18,739 bases of DNA, from assembly GCA_918026815.1 (NCBI GenBank), contig CAKJVC010000018.1:1-18739 (forward strand), written 5' to 3'. Below the pieces are notes generated by a model, which was given only the letters and a program-made list of their open reading frames with translations, was not told where the DNA came from and searched no databases. The position numbers and the translations under genes were made by a program. This DNA comes from Chalara sp. BL73 (taxonomy: Eukaryota; Ascomycota; Leotiomycetes; Helotiales). Positions 1 to 10,086 of this stretch are shown here, one piece after another (the first letter of the stretch is position 1; every line of letters begins with the position of its first letter).

Positions 1-198
1 TCGAGACAGGGCCATGAAGCTCGTGTATTGAAGGCATCTTACGAGTCAGCATCTACGAGTGTTTCAGTGTAACTTGCGTACTTGTTCTTTATGAATGGTT
101 ATATAGTACCGGATTAGGGTTAAAGGAATCTGTATGTGATACGATACTCAGGCTTTGCCGTCTTTGCTGATGGTCATGGTATGGATTCGTGTACCTGT

Positions 199-558
199 TT
201 ACGGGACATGCTGCAAGATCATGATGGATCCGCTATCAGTTTTATTTTCCACCCTTCTATAGCAATCAACATCCCCACCTCCCTCAAGCTCGCCCCAAAA
301 CAAAGGTATCCATATAACCCACGCATCCTCAAACAAACCCGCCCCTCCTCCTACAATCAACGTAAAAATCCCCACTCCCTAATCCGGCAGTCCGAATCCT
401 CCAAACCCAAGGGTAGGCCGCGCGCCATAAAAAGATCAAAATAAAAGGATCGCAGGCCCGGTCTCAGCCTCATACGCTCCCAAGCAAGGCAAAACAAGGC
501 CCGAGAGAAAAAACCCAAGAGGTGTCAAGTGGGGGCCAGGCAAACCAAAGTCTCGCAT
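199..558 (-). pseudogene. Possible decayed small hydrophobic membrane protein
   Basis: Read leftward from an ATG at 558, one frame runs 120 codons to a TAA at 199-201 with only two internal stops: TGA at 436-438 (codon 41) and TAG at 379-381 (codon 60). Each stop is one transition from TGG (Trp). The frame continues sensibly across both: a hydrophobic first part, then a Gly/Val-rich stretch and a segment containing GLFEDAWVIWIPLFWG that could be a membrane helix. A long C/T-rich leader-like tract precedes it at about 560-884. Removing the stops as an intron (donor GTATGA, acceptor TTAG, 97 bp) would shift the frame, so splicing does not rescue it. I do not recognise the family. The minus strand here is G/T-rich, which alone favours Gly, Val and Trp codons, so chance is a real alternative. 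Confidence 0.3.
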
Positions 559-559
559 C

Positions 560-884
560 GTTCAAGCATATAAAAAAAAGGCTCCGGGATCGTCGGGATC
601 GTCGGGATCTCGCCTGAGCTAAGCTTGATCTGCGACAGGGCATCCTGGTTGGTCGCGGGTATGAGCGCGAGTGTTGCGCGTGTATAGATGCCTCGAACTG
701 CAGGTGCGCGAGATGGAGGCGGTGAGATGCGTGAATGGTGATGGCGGGGTGCGTTTTGTTGATGGCGAAAGGATGTCGTGATAAGAGACTCAGAAGAGGA
801 AGGAGCGCTGATGGAGAGAATTACAGGAGAGGAATAGCAAGAGGAAGAGATGAGCGAATGGAAGAAGCGTGGTTGGAAAGTCAA
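560..884 (-). promoter_or_regulatory. C/T-rich leader-like tract
   Basis: The minus strand is strongly pyrimidine-rich here, like many fungal 5' untranslated regions, and leads directly into the putative frame starting at 558. A 119-codon open frame crosses it, but its composition (Ser, Pro, His, Arg runs) is what such a tract gives by chance, so I do not call it a gene. At 586-609 the plus strand carries GGGATCGTC twice in tandem plus a partial third copy. Confidence 0.3.
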
Positions 885-1116
885 GTTTGCTTTTCATTCT
901 GCTCATCATAAGTAGTTCCAACGGAAACCTCAAAATCTCAACCGTTCCCAAGCCCGCCCGAGAAACCGTTCATGTAGATTGGTTCGTGATGCCCAAACTC
1001 CCGTCGCTCGAATCAAATGTATATTCTCAACTCCATACAATGCCGCTCTTATATCCCTCTCATATCCTGATCCCGATCTCACGCTCCATATCCCAACCAA
1101 CGAAGGGCTAACGCCA

Positions 1117-1390
1117 TCAACAAATGGCAATTTTATCGAATTTACAGCTTTTCCTCAGGGAAAGCATCGCTCCAATCTCCTCAGCATCTCCAACTCCAAA
1201 GTGAGCAGGCCCCAGCTTGAGGTATCGTTGCTTAGGCCGCGCTATCGCTGCCGGTGCTGCTCAAGCTGGAGCTGCGACGGACCTTGATAACTTCTGGTCT
1301 TTTGGCATCGGTGGGCTTGGTGGTAGGCACGGTTGGGTAGCCGGCACTGGTGGTGGGTGCGAGGGAGAGGAACTGTAGTGTGGAAGACAT
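1117..1390 (-). pseudogene. Small Ser/Thr-rich protein with one-base frameshift
   Basis: From an ATG at 1390 (context ATATCAAAATG) the frame encodes 52 residues, starting MSSTLQFLSLAPTT and passing through KRPEVIKVRRSSS to a TAA at 1232-1234. Skipping one base at about 1234 makes the next codons read KQRYLKLGPAHFG and continue to a TGA at 1117-1119, about 90 residues in all. An N-terminal hydrophobic/Thr-Pro start, a basic KVRR-Ser stretch and a C-terminal KLGPxHFG block match my recollection of a small fungal hypothetical family of unknown function, so a single inserted T in the coding strand is the simplest explanation. Sequencing error would look identical. A TATA box and a CA-rich leader upstream support a real transcription unit. 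About 890-1110 downstream looks like its 3' untranslated region. Confidence 0.5.
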
Positions 1391-1562
1391 TTTGATATGG
1401 GGGTGTTTTTCTGAGAGGATTCTTCTTTTGTGTATTTTGCGGTTGGTGAGATGGTTGGTCTTGGGACTTGTGAAGGCTGTTCAAGGTACTTGAAATGAGG
1501 TTCTGGCTTGAGTGATTGTTGTGATGGTGTGAGGAGAGAGGTGCTCGACGTCTGCTTTATAT
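1391..1562 (-). promoter_or_regulatory. TATA box and CA-rich 5' leader
   Basis: The minus strand carries ATATAAAG at 1555-1562, about 165 bp before the ATG at 1390. Between them lies an A/C-rich, ATG-poor leader (runs such as CCAACCATCTCACCAACC and CAAAATACACAAAAG) typical of highly expressed or stress-induced filamentous-fungal genes. The transcription start probably lies some 30 bp left of the TATA box; that placement is inferred. Confidence 0.55.
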
Positions 1563-4500
1563 GTGATCCCCTCCTTCAAATTTCAAATCAGAAATCCAAC
1601 CGAATCTGCGTTGTCCAAGTATTCCACCGTGGGCAAACAAGGGATAATTCTGAAATTGCAGCGTAACGACTGGGCAGCTGGGCAAGTCGCAAACGCCAGA
1701 ACCTGCAACGCTTGATGCACGTGTGCGGGCTATTGGTCGGCTGATCGACAAAAAGCAGTGTCCTTGGTAATCTAGAACAGGGCAGGCCGTACCGCGCGGG
1801 ATATGCTCAGATGCAGAATTGAATCTCGAGACACAACGGCGATGAAAAGAAGCGGCATACGAGATATAAAAGAAGGACAGGAATAGTGCGATAATTTCCT
1901 AATGGGGAAAGGGAAGTTCCACGATAATTGCAGATGTTGTAACCTAGGTGTCGCTTCCGTTCGGGACGAAATAAGAGCTTTGCTATTGGGTGTTTTTGCA
2001 TCAGTACCCCTCTTGAAGAGCATAACCCGGAAAAGAGATCCAAGTGGAATGCCTCACATGCCCAGGTATGCCAAGTTGCCAAGTGTAGTATTGCTGCTCC
2101 ATATGCCGTATGTGCCCACTGATAGCCGCAGATCTTGTCATGAATGGTTTGAACGAGAAACACCCAGTGTTGGATGTGTTTCCGAACAAAAGATTGAAAC
2201 TCTGTATATTCGTGATTTGCTACTCTGGTGGCGTTCTGGAAGCATTGCAGGGTAGAGTAGACGACAGCACAGTAACAGACAGGACAGCATTGTACGACGA
2301 GGAAGAGCTTTACCGATGAACTCGAGGCGAGACCAGGCTCGGCTTGACGCCGTTTCGTCGTTAACGCCACAGCAGTATAGATCTGGAAGGCCATCGCGGA
2401 TAGCTTCACGTCACCAGCGCCAGAACATCGCGAAAGCGAGAAAGCTCGTGTCACCCCACAGTGCGGGGTGATACAAACCTAATTCTTCCGCGACATTGCG
2501 TTTTCATAGTCACACTGGTCGAAGTCTGCGATGACATACCGAGGTTGAGGTGCTCTTCCCGGCTCTATTTCGTTGCTCGACCCTATCAATAGCAAGTTTT
2601 TCAAAGCATGAGAAGACAGGCCAAAACAGATGGAGCATTCCTGGGTTAGCACCTCAGATGAACATGAGCGGTGTGATCAATGATCAATAAATGAAAAGAG
2701 GACCTCGGGATCCCTTTCGAATTGCTGATGCCGATGGCGAACAGCTGATGGAAAAGAGTTTGAAGAATGATGCCAATTTGAAATGAGATGGGAATGCCGA
2801 GTAGTCAATGAGATAGCTTCGCTAGGGGGAACCTCAGGACCTTGCCATCATGTGTTGGCATCGTAGTTGGTATAGATAGGGCTGAAAGGGCTGAGGGAAA
2901 AAGAACCGATATGGGCCTTTGGAATGGCCCAGTGGGACGCACCGCACACACGTGACCTGGATCAATACCAAGTAGGACACGGGAAAAGGCCTTCTCGGGT
3001 CTCGTAATCCTTGGTGCATTTCTCACCGCAGTTATAGTTCATATATTTATATCCTCGCAAGGTGTTGGAGGCTGGAAGAGGATTCTCCTTCCGTCTCGAC
3101 GAGGCCGCGTCAACGGCCGCCTGAACTCGTGCGGCGGACCTGCGTCTATGCGTCTAATCTCAAATGAAATGCCTGATCGGGGCTCTCCATCTCGTGTGTT
3201 CTTACACGGAAATTTGGCTGAGGTTTGTTCTACAAGCAGTGTCACCGCATAGGTGATACAATCACCGATACGAGTAATTGCCGAATCGTGAACACCGCAG
3301 CCGTTGAAGTCGCGGCCGCTGCTGTGTCCCGCCATCACCGACGGGTGTGTACCTTGGTTGACACCACCAATGAATCCATCTCTGTTTTGAGTGCAAGCTG
3401 CGAGAGAGATGCACAGGAACTTTTGAGTCACCACAAATGTCCCCTTCATAAAATGGCCGGCTTTATAATCAGAGAATGCGCCGCCTGGTCGGAAGTAGGG
3501 TAGTATCATCAACTCGGCGGAGAGTAAAGAATCCCAGTAAGAGTACTCGGAACTGTAGTCTAGTGCTGTCCAAGACAGTAACCGTTGACTTAATGATCTG
3601 CTTCCAACCTGGAGCTGAAACCAGGTCCATCAATTATTAACGTACAGCAGGTGAGGCTTGATATATCGTCCCTGACTTTTATGCATATAGTAGTTCCAGG
3701 TGATATATCACACGCCTTGGATTCCGGTTTACCGATTTTGAGGCGTGTCTCAGGGGTCTAGTTAGTCAATGCCCTGTACCACAGGCCTGTGGGGCTTAAC
3801 ATACACCCCATAATTCCCACCCTAGACCCTTAGTCGAGGAGATCAGACATCATCATCTTTATCACTGTTCACATTTGCGTTTGATTAATCAACTCGGGGT
3901 GGTCGATTTATAACTCGTCAAAAAAGGGATCAAGCGCTTGCTCATCTGAGTAAGACCTGGAGTAAAATGTCATCTCCTGCTTAGTTATAGCCTTTCCAGA
4001 GATGTGCGACAAGCCGCGCAAGAACAAGACATCGGGGGCCTGCAGAAGAAGGACTTGGTGCTCCATCAAAGAACATTCTTTAATTGCTTAAATGGGTCAT
4101 TTTGCTCATGCATTGGGGTTCGAAAGCAAGGGAGCCCTCCTGAGCCCTGGGGGTGTTGCAGCGACAGGTGGACATGAGCGGAGTGTCCCATGCAATTGAA
4201 TATCATACACTCTAAGTACTTATGGGCTGTAACTCGTGATCGGTTCATATGACAAGCAGCGAGTGTATTTCATTCCCCAATAGTGAGTGGGCTGCCTTCA
4301 AAGACTCATCTCCAGACAACTTATCACAAACTTGGCTTGATATGTAGCCCCGCTGTCTGTAAGCAGGTACAGGAAGGAGAGCTGCATTAGTGCAAACTTA
4401 CGCTTATCCAGAGAAGATGCCTCAGCGGAATGCCTCTGTCTAGAGTCGACTAGTGCAGTAGCGTAAGGGTCGCATTCCACCCATAAAAGATAAATCTTCA

Positions 4501-5664
4501 ATATCCATTCAACTAGCCTGCTCTAAGTGATGCAATAGGCAACGTATTGAAGTGCCGCCGCAACAGTGCATGCAGGGAGGGTTTAACTGGTATGCCAATC
4601 ACGCCGCGGAATGGCGATGGAGACATCACAAATTTAATGTCCGTTACTTGCGGAAGAGGATCGACCAAGCTGTAGGGCAGAGTGCCACAAAATGGCAAAT
4701 GCTGAAAGGACTCAAGCAAAAACTTTGCTGTCGAGGACTATAATTGACGCGCTAAACGCGCTCATGAAGCTCCGACCATCCAATGGGGAACTCAATCCCA
4801 TATCGCATGCGCCTCGCAGCTGATCAGAATCATATGCGCCCATGAGGCTAAGCTGCTGTAGAAGTGGCTCGCAGCAGGCGTTTTCGACCAAGTACTCAAC
4901 GTATGGAGGACGGCCGAATAAAGCACGATATCATACATTTATTGTGTGAAGCTATAGTTAAAGAAATATTTCACGACTAAGCAGAATGAAATAGAATCAC
5001 ACAAAGTATGCACATGGCAGGTCAGTGCACTGTCCTGTTGTGAGCCGCGAGTCGAATCGGATTGGAGCCTTTCATTGGCCTGCTCCACTGCCGTCAGATC
5101 TTACGCTACCCCTACACTGTCAGGATTAAAAGTGGAGGTGGAGCGACGGAACTCAAGACACCCACAATAGCGTGCCTAGTCTCTAAGTGTACACGGCTTG
5201 AAGAATCGAAGGAAGTTCTCTAAGGTTGGCTTTGCAACTTGCCTCCTTGCCGAACAACGACCGCGAGTTGTCCTACTGCGCCTCCTATAGGCCGACTTGC
5301 GGGTGCCCATGTGAACATCTAAATCGCATCAGTCAACCTGTCAGCATTTTGAATTGTATTTTTCTACCTTTCCTGCGCCGTGATCGTCATTTCATTTTGT
5401 ATAATCTCATCCTTCAGCCAACGATCAAGTTGTGGATAACCGGATCCTGTTGGAAGAGATTGGAGTAGGTCTGGCGTGAACCTTTCAATGGCTGGAGGCG
5501 AAAGCCCAACTCGAAGTCCCATCGCATACATACGAGTAGCAACGACCAACAAAAGTCGCTCGAGGACCGGCGTAGCTGCTACTCGGGGCTGCCCTCCTCT
5601 TGCTAACATATGGCAAACAACACCTGCTTAATCTAAGGGGACAACATAACTGAACCATACTGTC
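1563..5664. other. Gene-poor DNA
   Basis: Apart from the doubtful open frame at 1807-2454, I find no recognisable gene here. Competing frames overlap on both strands at 2805-3026, 3039-3512 and 3225-3503. The longest (3039-3512 minus, 157 codons) contains GDFNGCGVHDS-like Cys/Gly stretches but matches nothing I know. The plus strand at 3004-3250 is also open and equally unrecognised. No tRNA, tandem repeat or transposon end was seen. Base composition is close to that of the gene-bearing flanks, so this is not a strongly AT-rich RIP tract. Confidence 0.4.
1807..2454 (-). CDS. Unsupported 215-codon open frame
   Basis: A single uninterrupted minus-strand frame of 215 codons. The product is Cys-rich with two hydrophobic stretches, one around residues 45-70 and one near the C-terminus (IPVLLLYLVCRFF). 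I recognise no domain, and no leader or TATA element stands out upstream of 2454. A frame this long is somewhat unlikely by chance in DNA of this composition, which is the only reason to list it. It could equally be chance or a piece of an older gene. Confidence 0.15.
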   Translation of the reverse strand: MTRAFSLSRCSGAGDVKLSAMAFQIYTAVALTTKRRQAEPGLASSSSVKLFLVVQCCPVCYCAVVYSTLQCFQNATRVANHEYTEFQSFVRKHIQHWVFLVQTIHDKICGYQWAHTAYGAAILHLATWHTWACEAFHLDLFSGLCSSRGVLMQKHPIAKLLFRPERKRHLGYNICNYRGTSLSPLGNYRTIPVLLLYLVCRFFSSPLCLEIQFCI

Positions 5665-5941
5665 GGGAATGTGTGACTATCTATAAGTAAGCTGCCGTCG
5701 CCTATGAATTGAGAACTCAGACTCCTAAGACTCAATCTCTTCTGCCTGCAACTCCTCAATACCTCCCGCTTAGAGCAATTTCCACGACTTTCACTTCTTA
5801 GAACTGTACGAAGTAAGTCAAACTTTGGTTATAAGGTCTACCATCGTCGATACCAGAAGTATCGCGTTTCCACATTCGTTTTGGACATCACATAACTCAC
5901 ACCTGCATAGGTCTTTTAGACAGCCAAGAATATCAGTAAAA
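5665..5941 (+). promoter_or_regulatory. Promoter, leader and probable 5'-UTR intron
   Basis: A TATA-like CTATAAG lies at about 5678-5685, followed by a C/T-rich leader (5720-5800). A probable intron runs from 5813 to 5910 (98 bp): donor GTAAGTCA, a CTCAC branch-like site, and acceptor CATAG. It would be removed from the leader before the ATG at 5942, leaving a short second leader piece. The ATG context is AAAAATG. Confidence 0.5.
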
Positions 5942-6109
5942 ATGTGTACTAGATGGCATACCTTCTACACATACTGTGGCGACACGGTGGTTTCTGAAAT
6001 AGTTCAGTGCGGCAGAAAGATGGCGAATCCCTCAAAGAAATGCCCCGTTGGTATTAGGGATGCTAATGCTCCTGCGGTGGATGATTATTGTCCCGGACAT
6101 CAGAATTAA
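5942..6109 (+). CDS. Small Cys/His-rich protein (55 aa)
   Basis: Intronless 55-residue frame from ATG 5942 to TAA 6107-6109. Cysteines lie at residues 2, 12, 23, 34 and 50 and histidines at 6 and 53, giving C-x3-H-x5-C near the N-terminus and C-x2-H at the C-terminus. The opening MCTRWHTFYTYCG resembles small fungal proteins with an MC-x3-H-x3-Y-x-CG start, which may bind a metal ion; that role is inferred. There is no signal peptide or membrane segment, so it is probably cytosolic or nuclear. An upstream in-frame TTG/ATG could extend the frame to 5825, but that part lies in the putative leader intron. The arrangement of promoter, leader, intron and short coding region makes this the most believable gene in the left half. 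Confidence 0.55.
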   Translation: MCTRWHTFYTYCGDTVVSEIVQCGRKMANPSKKCPVGIRDANAPAVDDYCPGHQN

Positions 6110-6756
6110 AGCCGATTCGTAAGTAGGCCCGTGGATCTTTGTCGTCAGAGTTCTCACCTCATTGGAGCAGTGTTCCTCGCATTCCGCACGAGAAGGACCA
6201 TGCCACTTGGCCCCTTGCTCTGCATAACTGCTACCTGGAATTGGTCAATGATGGGACTTAGAAACCGGGAAACGGCTAGCGAATGCTTGAATAGTGTACG
6301 ATCTTGGGTGCATTTGATGTTCTGATTGGTGGAGCTGTGGATTATTTCATTAGATGGAGTCCAGAGGTGGAGGCTGTAGTCTTGTAGGGTGGATACAGGG
6401 ATCTGTTTTGTGTAATATGCGGACCTATCTCATTCACAATATCAGCCAGATCAAAACTGTCACAGTGCAGATTTCTCCTTACACCTGTGACCATAAAAGA
6501 GCAAGGTTGCACAACATAAACTTCTCCAAATACGAAGCCCATAATATTTTTTGAGCGTACAATAAAACTGACCTGCACCTTTGGGCACCAACAGTCCCTT
6601 CACACTAAAGCTGCATCCGAACCGTCAAGTCTGGAACGGATGTAGTTGAAACGATAGTCAAGATATATTAGTGGCAATAATGCCCAAAACGGCAAGGATC
6701 GTTATGAGTGGCTTCCTCTCCCATCAGTCACTTCGATCACTGCCGTAGGAGCGTGG

Positions 6757-6776
6757 AAGACGGGCCTTCCCGTCTT
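6757..6776. repeat. Perfect 8-bp hairpin
   Basis: AAGACGGG, a CCTT loop, then CCCGTCTT: a perfect 8-bp stem. No gene lies close enough to assign it a role. Chance or a small transposon remnant are both possible. Confidence 0.3.
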
Positions 6777-7594
6777 GAGCTGGCCTCGAATACCCTAACG
6801 ACATTACCAGCCGGTTGATAATTTGTATTTTCGAAACCCCTCCTCCCCTTTTCCTTTCCAGGGTGTTTGGGTTTCGAGAAGCCAGAAGGATCAAGAAAGC
6901 TGTCGTTGGATATCAGGGTTGGCGATAATCCTTGCTTGTAATGCACAATCCGCATAGCTACTCTGTCATGTGATTGGACTGCTTCAAATAGCTTCTCTGG
7001 CCAAGGGTAGAGTTATCTGCTAAAGCAAAGATCTCGTGGGATCGTGCTGTGACAGACTCCGCAGGTGTCTAGGCCGAATTTGTGATTTAGTGACTGCAGT
7101 CGTGCCAGATATTGGTGAATGAACTTTCCGAGCTACGGATCAAATGCCCGGAGAAGGAACCTCTGCCAACCAAAAAAAGCCTTCGTCCGCGTGGTTGGTC
7201 AAAGGCTGGGCAAGGCATAGAGGTTGGCCACACAATGTTAGCTTGACTCGCGTTTATTGTTGGGATTCGCTCCTTCCGAAGATTGAAAGGTGCTATGCGT
7301 GTATTCTCTGGTTATGTATCTATAACAGGAAAGATGCAGGCGCTTAGCGGAAGAAAAAATGGTGTTTATGCTTCAGGTTGCAGCCTGTTGTGGAACTATC
7401 GCGGACCGGACCTTTGCGCTCCAGCACGAACCAGTGGTTGAATCTGCCACTATGCCAATGTGACTGCTACCAATAGGGCTATGGTAAGCACAGCGGAAGC
7501 ATAAAGCTGCAGGCAGTGCCTAAAATTCCAACTTAAGCGCTTGGGAATCTAGCGTAGTTGGAAGAAGAGCGACCATCTTCAGCCATCTCAGCTC

Positions 7595-7624
7595 TCACGT
7601 GACGTGACCAAACTAGTCACGTCA
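7595..7624. promoter_or_regulatory. Palindromic bZIP/bHLH-type site cluster
   Basis: TGACGTGAC at 7600-7608 and its perfect inverse GTCACGTCA at 7616-7624 are separated by 7 bp, and a CACGTG E-box (7596-7601) overlaps the left arm. TGACGTGA/TCACGTCA is a CRE-type half-site arrangement recognised by bZIP factors, and CACGTG is the bHLH core. No start codon of a recognised gene lies within 1 kb, so the target gene is unknown. Confidence 0.35.
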
Positions 7625-10086
7625 TTACTTTGCGACTATGTGTAATGAATTCAAGAGTACAAGCATTGGAGCGACTAAAGCCTTGATGCTGGATGATAAT
7701 GAAGGTCCGAATCACCAAATTGTATCATCGATTTTGTAGGCATACCCTATACTTAGCGATATGCTTCGGGAGGCTGCAAACTTCTCCATACATATCATCT
7801 GACTCGGAATATAATGGCAATTCAAGAGCCCTCCTAGTCAATCACAAGATGGTGGTGAATCGAAGATCTAACATACCTCCTTACGCTTCAACGGGAGTTC
7901 CGCTTTTAGAACCCGTTACGATTGAGAGCTGTCATTCGCGTAGCCGCACGGGAACTCATAGATAATCACACCACTTAGTGTTTTAGCTTAGGTTGGCGGA
8001 GCCTGGAGACCAACATATGAAATCCCTGCCCAAAGAAAATAGAGAGACCTTATCCCTCCCGACCTATATTGATGGCAAACTGCCTCATCCCTGTGGGGTA
8101 CGGAAGGATCTTCAATGCATATCTGAAGTACACTGCTGCCTAGACTTGACTGGTGTCGGTTTAGGTAAGCCGTCTCTCTAATGAGTGCGGTAAATCCGCA
8201 AGACGACTTAAGACATAATAAACTGATGACAAGTCAGCAGCTCCTGCCGCACATCCTCCCAACTTATGAAAAGCGAAATTCGCCCTTGGTAATGCCTAGA
8301 AAGAGCAATTATCTTTAATGTAATTTAAATTTTCAAGTCTTTTGTTTGTGGAAGTGCTACCGCTTTGAAAAGATCGCGACGCTTGAGGCAAAACTTTTAT
8401 TCACGCAAGCTGTAACCAGAAGGTGCCCAGCACGGTAAACATTCCGAACTTTAAAATATCTTCTGAAGATACAGTAACAATATTTCTGTGGAAAATAAAC
8501 AATGAAGGGCAGATGAATATCACGACTTGTGATGCAAATCATTGGGACAGGAATGTAAGAAGCTCCGTGACATCGAAGAGAGAATCAAACCTGCAGCAAG
8601 ACTATGAAAAGCTTGTATATTAACAGCAGGAGAGGTAAGGGACAAAACTTTACTACGACGCATTTCTAAAGCTGATCGAGAGCAGAAATACAGAAGGAGA
8701 TGTAATGCGAATAGAACATGGACTAGATTCCGCATGCTTCCATTCTGTGTGGTCAACCATTGAAAATGATCAGAAGGATACCGTTCTGAGTTGGATAAGA
8801 ATCTAACTCAATATCTCTTTAAATCATGGGACGGCAATAGAGAGAGTTCGAGCGATATTCATGTAATCTGTTAGGCACGCGAATGAATAGAGCATATTAC
8901 GGATGAAAGGTGAAGAACTAGGCATAGATAAATCCGTCATGAAACTCCGCCTCTGCACTAACTGATAATGATTTACGCACCCCCCCTGGTACTATCCTCT
9001 TCAATCTTTGGTTTGTCCAGCAATCGTCGTCGATGAGCTTCGCCATGATTGTCTCTCGATTTGGAGTTACACTACCTTACAACTTCTTACTATTGGGGGA
9101 AACAGACTCTACTTGGTCTTCATGTTCACGCTCTTTGTCCCACTTAGCACTATACTTAGAGCGGGGCTGGATATCATGTAGGTGACTGTGAGGGAGGATT
9201 TTTGGCAAGAATATATCAGCGTTGCTCGTTAGGCACTACTCAACAGTGAAATTTCAAAGTAAGGGATAATATTTTTAGAGGATGTTGTACTTCATGAAAC
9301 TATTCTTGCCGTCTTAGGATAAAGTGTCACCCTGCAGGAACAGGCCAGGGAACGTGTTCACCTCGGCTCCTGAATGGCGGTATGGTTTACGTTTGTGCAG
9401 TGTGGTAGGGCTGAGAATTTATCAGCATTTTTGGTGCCCACCTTTCAAAGACTAAACTCAATCATAACAGCCGATTTTGAGGGTCAGGCTCTATTTTATG
9501 TGACGCAAAAGTTTTTAAATATGTTGCGCATGGACCTAGAGAGTCAAATTGGATTTAATCATAGCCGTATTCGAGTTTAATTATCTGGCCGAAAATCATG
9601 ATTCCCGGGTCATGCCAAGATGCATAAAAGTCAGATGCCGTAATCGTATTTAGAGAGTCTTGATTGGCCAACCACTTTAACCTAGAATTGGTAAGAGCGG
9701 AACGCATCACGGCCCAGTTCACGATGTGGGGCTAGGGCACCTTGGTAGAGAGAAGTGTTAATTAGTATAATTGTAATACCTACGCCATGGGCTCAGAGGA
9801 CACGCTGCAGCCACGAGGATTTTGGTAAGCTAGCGCTGTCGAATCGGCGAGCGCTTCTACCCATCTGTGAGCAATGTAGAAAGCTGTGGCAGATACGAGG
9901 GATATCCCTTATTTGCGACGCTTTTAAACTCCTGTTAGGGCCTAAACCTTGTGGGGATATGGTGCTCAGGCTTTCTGGGGAAACAGGTTGTATTGTTTAG
10001 ACTTTCCGTATCAATGTACCTAACTGCTGGCTTGCTAGTTTAAGCTATATATCGACAGGATATCTGCAAATTGTAGAGTATGGATC

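Larger units (their letters stand above)
6110..10086. other. Gene-poor DNA, about 4 kb
   Basis: No frame here exceeds about 90 codons and none is recognisable. The stretch begins with the 3' flank of the small plus-strand gene (a GTAAGT at 6120 could be a 3'-UTR intron donor) and ends at the 3' side of the transcription factor gene. A short open plus-strand frame at 9032-9183 and others at 7693-7965, 9374-9580 and 9755-10000 show no family features. Two local structures stand out, listed separately: a hairpin at 6757-6776 and a palindromic CRE/bZIP-like site at 7600-7624. I see no transposon ends. Confidence 0.45.

Noticed and set aside
397..493. Possible 97-bp intron removing both stops in the 199-558 frame
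   Set aside because: Donor and acceptor exist, but the branch site is poor and the length is not a multiple of three, so splicing would leave the hydrophobic frame and hit a stop within a few codons.
525..884. 119-codon minus-strand open frame
   Set aside because: It lies in a C/T-rich leader-like tract; the Ser/Pro/His/Arg-rich product shows no family features and a better frame begins just downstream.
3039..3512. 157-codon minus-strand frame with Cys/Gly stretches
   Set aside because: No recognisable domain, no signal peptide at a plausible start, and open frames on the opposite strand over the same DNA.
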